A model generated the notes under the pieces. That model saw only the letters and a program-made list of their open reading frames with translations. It was not told the DNA's origin and made no database searches. A stretch of DNA of 64,000 nt from Sarcocystis neurona. Taxonomy: Eukaryota; Apicomplexa; Conoidasida; Eucoccidiorida; Sarcocystidae. Below, piece by piece: positions 59,721 to 64,000 of this stretch. Every line of letters starts with the position of its first letter. The stretch's first letter is position 1. The DNA lies in contig KL647300.1 of assembly GCA_000727475.1 (NCBI GenBank), forward strand, positions 1,816,276 through 1,880,275. Reading direction: 5' to 3'. The position numbers were made by a program, and so were the translations under genes.

Positions 59721-60278
59721 TGGGTTCTGCAGCCCTTTCACGATCTCGCGACGACGCAGCTACCTCTTAGGCCAGCGCGTTGCTGTTTTTTACGTCGCTA
59801 ACAGCGGACAGAAATCGCTGCGGTGAAAGGCTGGGGCGGTTACTGCGCGGGCCGGGTCCAAAAAATATGTGTAGTAGCGACGTGGGCAGCTGCTCGTGTA
59901 GACAGCAGTGCATGCGCCTGCTCAAACAAAAGCAACCCTTACAGCTGTACACGTTAAATGCACCTAAACGTGGATTTGCTCAACCGAGAAAACAAAGCAC
60001 ACCTCTCTTTTCTGTACTTAGAGCTGTCTGTGTACTACTGTGAAATTGTCTTGTAGGGAGTGAGTGGCACTTTCGTACGTTTCTTTGAGCTTCACTCACG
60101 TATACAGATATGCAAACGTGTATATTTACGTAGATGTAAGGACGGAACATTACACATTTTTACTTAGCTGTCGAGGTATAATTGTGTGTAATCTGGGGGA
60201 GGAAACAATGACTCCTTTAGCCGTCCACACCTTCGTGTATACGCTTCTGTACAAGTGGATAAACAACCATGTCTTCCT

Positions 60279-60761
60279 CAGTCCTACGCAATCGCCCCAC
60301 TGTTGCTGGCACCCTTACTCGTGTCTGCTGGCTGCAGCAGCAGCGACAACGGTGACATAGACAAAGGCGTAGTTGCTGGTGCGCTGCTGCGACAGCAGGA
60401 AAACGCAGACCGGCACGTCGTCCTTGATTTTTGTCCTCGCACTGCAACAGAAAGAGTACTGCAGGAAGGCGGACTGCTGGTTGAGTGCCTTCTGAGTGCA
60501 GCAGGAAGATCAACAAAGCCACTTGTGGGTGGGCCGCTGCGTGAATTCCAGCAAACGGGTGGTGTGCAGAAACACAGCAGTGTAGTGAAGCAGCAGCAAC
60601 AGCAACAGAAAGAGCTACAAAGTGACTCGTATCTTCTGGCACTTTGCTACTACTCCTTCTGCAACTACGCAGCCAGCAGCAGTACAGAAGATCTTCTTCG
60701 ACTCCTACTGCTATTCCTCAAAGTGTTCTGGGACTCCTGCCAACAACCATTTTTGTCTTAG
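60279..60761 (+). CDS. Possible exon or ORF, unknown protein
   Basis: 160 open codons after TCTTCCTCAG. It starts SYAIAPLLLAPLLVSAGCSS (hydrophobic, signal-like), then a mixed-composition middle (NADRHVVLDF, GGLLVECLLSAAG), a Gln run and a Leu-rich end before TAG. There is no ATG at the start and the opposite strand is open as well, so coding status is unsure. Confidence 0.27.
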   Translation, partial: QSYAIAPLLLAPLLVSAGCSSSDNGDIDKGVVAGALLRQQENADRHVVLDFCPRTATERVLQEGGLLVECLLSAAGRSTKPLVGGPLREFQQTGGVQKHSSVVKQQQQQQKELQSDSYLLALCYYSFCNYAASSSTEDLLRLLLLFLKVFWDSCQQPFLS

Positions 60762-61644
60762 TCCCGACACAGCATCAGCGCCGGATGAAAACGCCTCCTG
60801 CTGCTGTTTTGTTTTCCGCTGCAGCGCGGGCTCTATGCACCGCAGCACTTTCGTTCCTGCTGCTGCCGCCGTTCGTGCAGTAGACGTCGATCCCACGCAC
60901 CGCTGACGCTGCGGCTGTTCATAAAGCAGCCAGCACGTGTACACGCCGTTTCTGCTGCTGCTGTCTGCGTAGCCCGCGCATCTACACACGGCTTCTATTC
61001 CTGCTCCTGCTTGTGCCATTAGTAGTGTATCCTTGACTTACTGCTTCTGTTGTTGTTTTCTTGACCCCCAAACGTGGGGGCAGCAGCAACACCGCTTTAC
61101 ATGTCTGTGGACATCCTGACCAGATACCTCCTTGACATCCAGTCCTGTAGCACCTGCTGCCGCCCGCTGGTAGACTGAAAATCAACCTCCGAGCTTCTGC
61201 GTATATATGTGTGCATAACATATCTACACGGCGGGCAGGCACTGCGTCTCTGTACGTACTGATATCAATGCATGACATCTACGAGCCTAGAGCCCGAGAC
61301 ATGTTCGCGAATAGACAGGCACCAAGTCTATCTGAATGAGTGTACACGCGTACCTACAGCGAGCGAAACCGGTACGTGAACAGATAGACAGATACTTATG
61401 TTGCCTATATAGATACTTGCACACGTGTGAGTCTCTGTACGTACAAGTAGAGAGGGGATGGACAGGTGGACAGGTATATGATACACTTTCTTAATGCGAG
61501 GACACATGCAAGTACAGCGAGCTCTCTAAAGCGATAATCTACATGCGTGACTATCATCGGCAATACACCTGGGTGCCGCGTTCCTAGGGGGATCACCGGG
61601 ACAACTATGTCACTGCTGATGCTGCTGCTGACCCCGTTTCTGCT

Positions 61645-61834
61645 CCAGCACTATAACAAGATCTGCAGTATTTTGCAAGATGTAGGTACATGCCTATTGA
61701 TTGCCTCGGTACTCCTGCTGTAGACCTTGTAGTAGATAAGCTAGGTGACGAAGAACTTTTCTGCTGTTGTACTGGCACCTACAACATGTCCGCGTATGCT
61801 GGAGAGTTAGCACAGCTGCTGACGAAGATTTCCG
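61645..61834 (+). CDS. Possible exon, unknown protein
   Basis: Open frame with a choice of acceptors (CTCCAG or CTGCAG, 61640-61670) and a strong donor GTGAGT at 61832 or after. It reads PIDCLGTPAVDLVVDKLGDE, then ELFCCCTGTYNMSAYAGELA and QLLTKIS. The composition is protein-like and free of repeats. No family is recognised; the Cys cluster is notable. Confidence 0.35.
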
Positions 61835-63044
61835 TGAGTTGTCTTATCATTTTTGTTGGGCAGCAGAGTGCTCTCCTTATCATCCTTGAGTAAAAATACT
61901 CGCATATATATATATATACATATATATGCATGTGTATAGCCCGTGTACAAGCTGCGTCTTGTGGACATTCTCACATTACATGCACTTGTGTGCAAATTTA
62001 TAATACCTACCTAAAATAGGCTCCATTGGTATCTTTATGTATTTGAATTTGTTAGATGTAAGGACACACACACACGCACACACACACGAGTCAACGTACA
62101 AGCATATTACATTCCGCATGTACGAATATATATATATATATATACACACATATATATATACATATATATGCAAGTTTAGCTATGTGAGATTAAAGCAAAT
62201 TGTTCACACCCACACATTACTTCTCTCCCAGCGCACGCGAAGAACTTTTACTGCCTCAGCGTGGATTCTCCAGCGTCTGTAGATCACCGCTTTCTTCTAC
62301 AAACGAACACTCTGAACACGTGGTGCAAAAAACATCCCCACTTCAGCTTTGCTGACGGAAGCGTATTTATGCGCGTAAACGTCCGCGAACATATACGTAT
62401 ATATACATATATGTAAATGTACCGCAAGTCAGTCGATGATTGTTAAGAGCCGTACACGTGTGTGTACATGTTTGTGTATAACAAGAATATACAGTAGGTG
62501 CTGTAAAGAGGCGTCAATGTACAAATATAAAGTATGAGCCGCATGTTTATATATGGACGAACAAATCAACGTACGCACAAGTCATGGTAAATCCGCAGAT
62601 TAGTAGCCGTTGCGCACATCTGCTGGCCGTAAAGACAGCGTCAGCTGCGTCTCGAATGCTTTACTTTCGTGTCGACAGCTCCCTCTGCTACATACAGCTG
62701 CAGGGGTGCCGCTCCAGCGTCTCTTCGCGTGTCTCTCGTCTGCTGCTCCTCCAGCAGCTACAGTTTGTTTTCTGCTGCATTCTCTGCCATAATAGCATTT
62801 GCCGCGACTGCGTGTCCCACCCCTGCGTTTTCTCCTCCGTGTTTCCTTCTGCTCTATCTTCATGTCCTCTCTTCTTGCGCTCCTTCCTCTGTCATTCTTC
62901 TCCCGCCCCTGCCTTCCCTATCTGTCGCTGTCCGTTTGCACTCTTATCTCTGGTTCTTCTTGGCCACCTTCGCTTCTTTTCCTCCTCCTCCTTCACCGTC
63001 TGTCTCCCTCCTCTACTTCCACTCCTCTCGTCTTGCCATCAGAA

Positions 63045-63257
63045 ACACGTGTGGCACCTCCACGCGTCGAACTGCTGCTGCAGCACCTCGCAGCGCCAGA
63101 GTGCTTCAGAAAGAAACAAGGCCTGGTCCTGCATGATGCACACAAAATAAATACAGTGAAAGTCTTTGTATATGCGGACAAGGCTTCCACTTACGCTATG
63201 CACCAACTCCGCCGACGGCCAACCCGTGTCGGTGTCCATCCACAAGCATACGAATGA
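63045..63257 (+). CDS. Possible 3' terminal exon, unknown protein
   Basis: Follows a pyrimidine tract and TTGCCATCAG. It encodes PRVELLLQHLAAPECFRKKQ, GLVLHDAHKINTVKVFVYAD, KASTYAMHQL, then TGA at 63255-63257, directly followed by ATAAAAAC, which could serve as a poly(A) signal. It may be the end of a + strand gene that includes the 61645 candidate, though the phases as drawn do not match. Confidence 0.35.
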   Translation, partial: TRVAPPRVELLLQHLAAPECFRKKQGLVLHDAHKINTVKVFVYADKASTYAMHQLRRRPTRVGVHPQAYE

Positions 63258-64000
63258 ATAAAAACATATGTATATACATATATGTACAGAAAGTATCTGG
63301 ATGCTTGTGTTTGTATGCATGCGTGTATGTGTGTGTTCACATGTGGATATCAGTATACGCATTTACACGGATGCAGCTGCAGGAGTCTGAATATCTGAGA
63401 AAGACATGTAGTATAGCACTCCTGGACGAAACCAGGTGCTCACGATTCAGCGTCTCTTCTACCGTACTCCCACATATACATATATATATAGATGCGTATA
63501 TGTATATATGTATATGTATATACGTACAGGGTGTATATCCGTCTGGTTGGCACAAACACGTACACCCGTCAAAGTCCATCTGCGTATACACTCAACCGTA
63601 CCTCTAAGTATTCCTTAGGCTTTACACTGAACTGCCTGTACGCAGTAGAGCCAGGTACGATTGCCCTCTATTCATACTTATACGTACTTGCATAAAATCT
63701 ATTCACAGATACCTATGCATACACCAGACCAAGCGACAAGATGATTTACACTCAGAGGTGCGCCTCCGTGACAGTAACGTGTAGCGTGGAGAGAGCGAGG
63801 GGATCACACCTAGGCATCCGCAAGAAGCAGTAGGCTCCGGGATTAATCCCCCGTTGTATAGAGGAGTGGTGCACATCATAGTTCTATCTTACCCACGAGT
63901 AAATCAACTTCATCCTGGGTACAATGATAAGAAAAAAAATATCTGTGTTGTGTTGCTCCTCCACAGATTCCTTCCTGCATGTAGCCGTGCGACGCTCAGG

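Larger units (their letters stand above)
56308..64000. other. Unresolved region after EIF3J
   Basis: 56430-56990 is TA-rich microsatellite DNA. 57230-58700 and three later stretches contain exon-like + strand sequence (separate entries). 58690-59165 and 59490-59720 are degenerate tandem repeats. 62820-63040 is a pyrimidine tract. 63260-64000 shows nothing I can support. Confidence 0.45.

Noticed and set aside
1..64000. CRISPR-like or telomeric arrays
   Set aside because: All arrays are micro- or minisatellites without unique spacers, and no AAACCCT-type telomere repeat run is present.

Overview
The window is nuclear DNA of a coccidian apicomplexan, most likely an Eimeria species; a close relative such as Cyclospora is possible. 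The reasons are: genes split into many short exons with GT-AG introns; a fused double-length pyrophosphate-dependent phosphofructokinase of the Toxoplasma type; pervasive CTG/CAG trinucleotide tracts; many TA-, GT- and TATG-type simple repeats; and a nuclear copy of apicomplexan mitochondrial DNA. No bacterial features (operons, Shine-Dalgarno sites, CRISPR arrays) and no tRNA or rRNA genes were seen. The species is inferred, not shown.

Three genes on the + strand can be reconstructed exon by exon, because the proteins are recognisable and the intron phases agree at every junction. (1) From about 1690 (5' end not resolved) to 24732 lies a 16-exon gene for a two-domain pyrophosphate:fructose-6-phosphate 1-phosphotransferase. 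About 1212 codons are visible. The N-terminal half keeps the catalytic motifs and the C-terminal half has lost them. (2) 33879-40927 is a 4-exon gene for 40S ribosomal protein S11 (uS17), 161 aa. Its third intron holds a block of mitochondrial DNA (NUMT, about 38125-38780). (3) 45661-56307 is a 7-exon gene for translation initiation factor eIF3 subunit J, 248 aa. It starts with an exon of only 13 coding bases.

Other coding signals are weaker. A 214-codon single-exon ORF on the - strand (30609-31253) has an Ala-rich body and a conserved-looking tail. Several exon-like + strand stretches at 57279-58700, 60279-60761, 61645-61834 and 63045-63257 suggest one or more further genes that I could not identify or join.

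Layout: 1-1689 5' flank or first exons of PFP; 1690-24732 PFP; 24733-33878 intergenic, with the - strand ORF and long CAG/CTG tracts; 33879-40927 RPS11; 40928-45660 intergenic, part of it unusually poor in simple repeats and part rich in CAG; 45661-56307 EIF3J; 56308-64000 unresolved. Exons are only about 16% of the PFP span. Introns are filled with minisatellites, TA-rich microsatellites, strand-asymmetric purine or pyrimidine tracts and CTG runs. Many CTG runs end in CTGCAG at the 3' splice site. The three firm genes are housekeeping genes (glycolysis, small ribosomal subunit, translation initiation) with no evident functional link beyond co-location.
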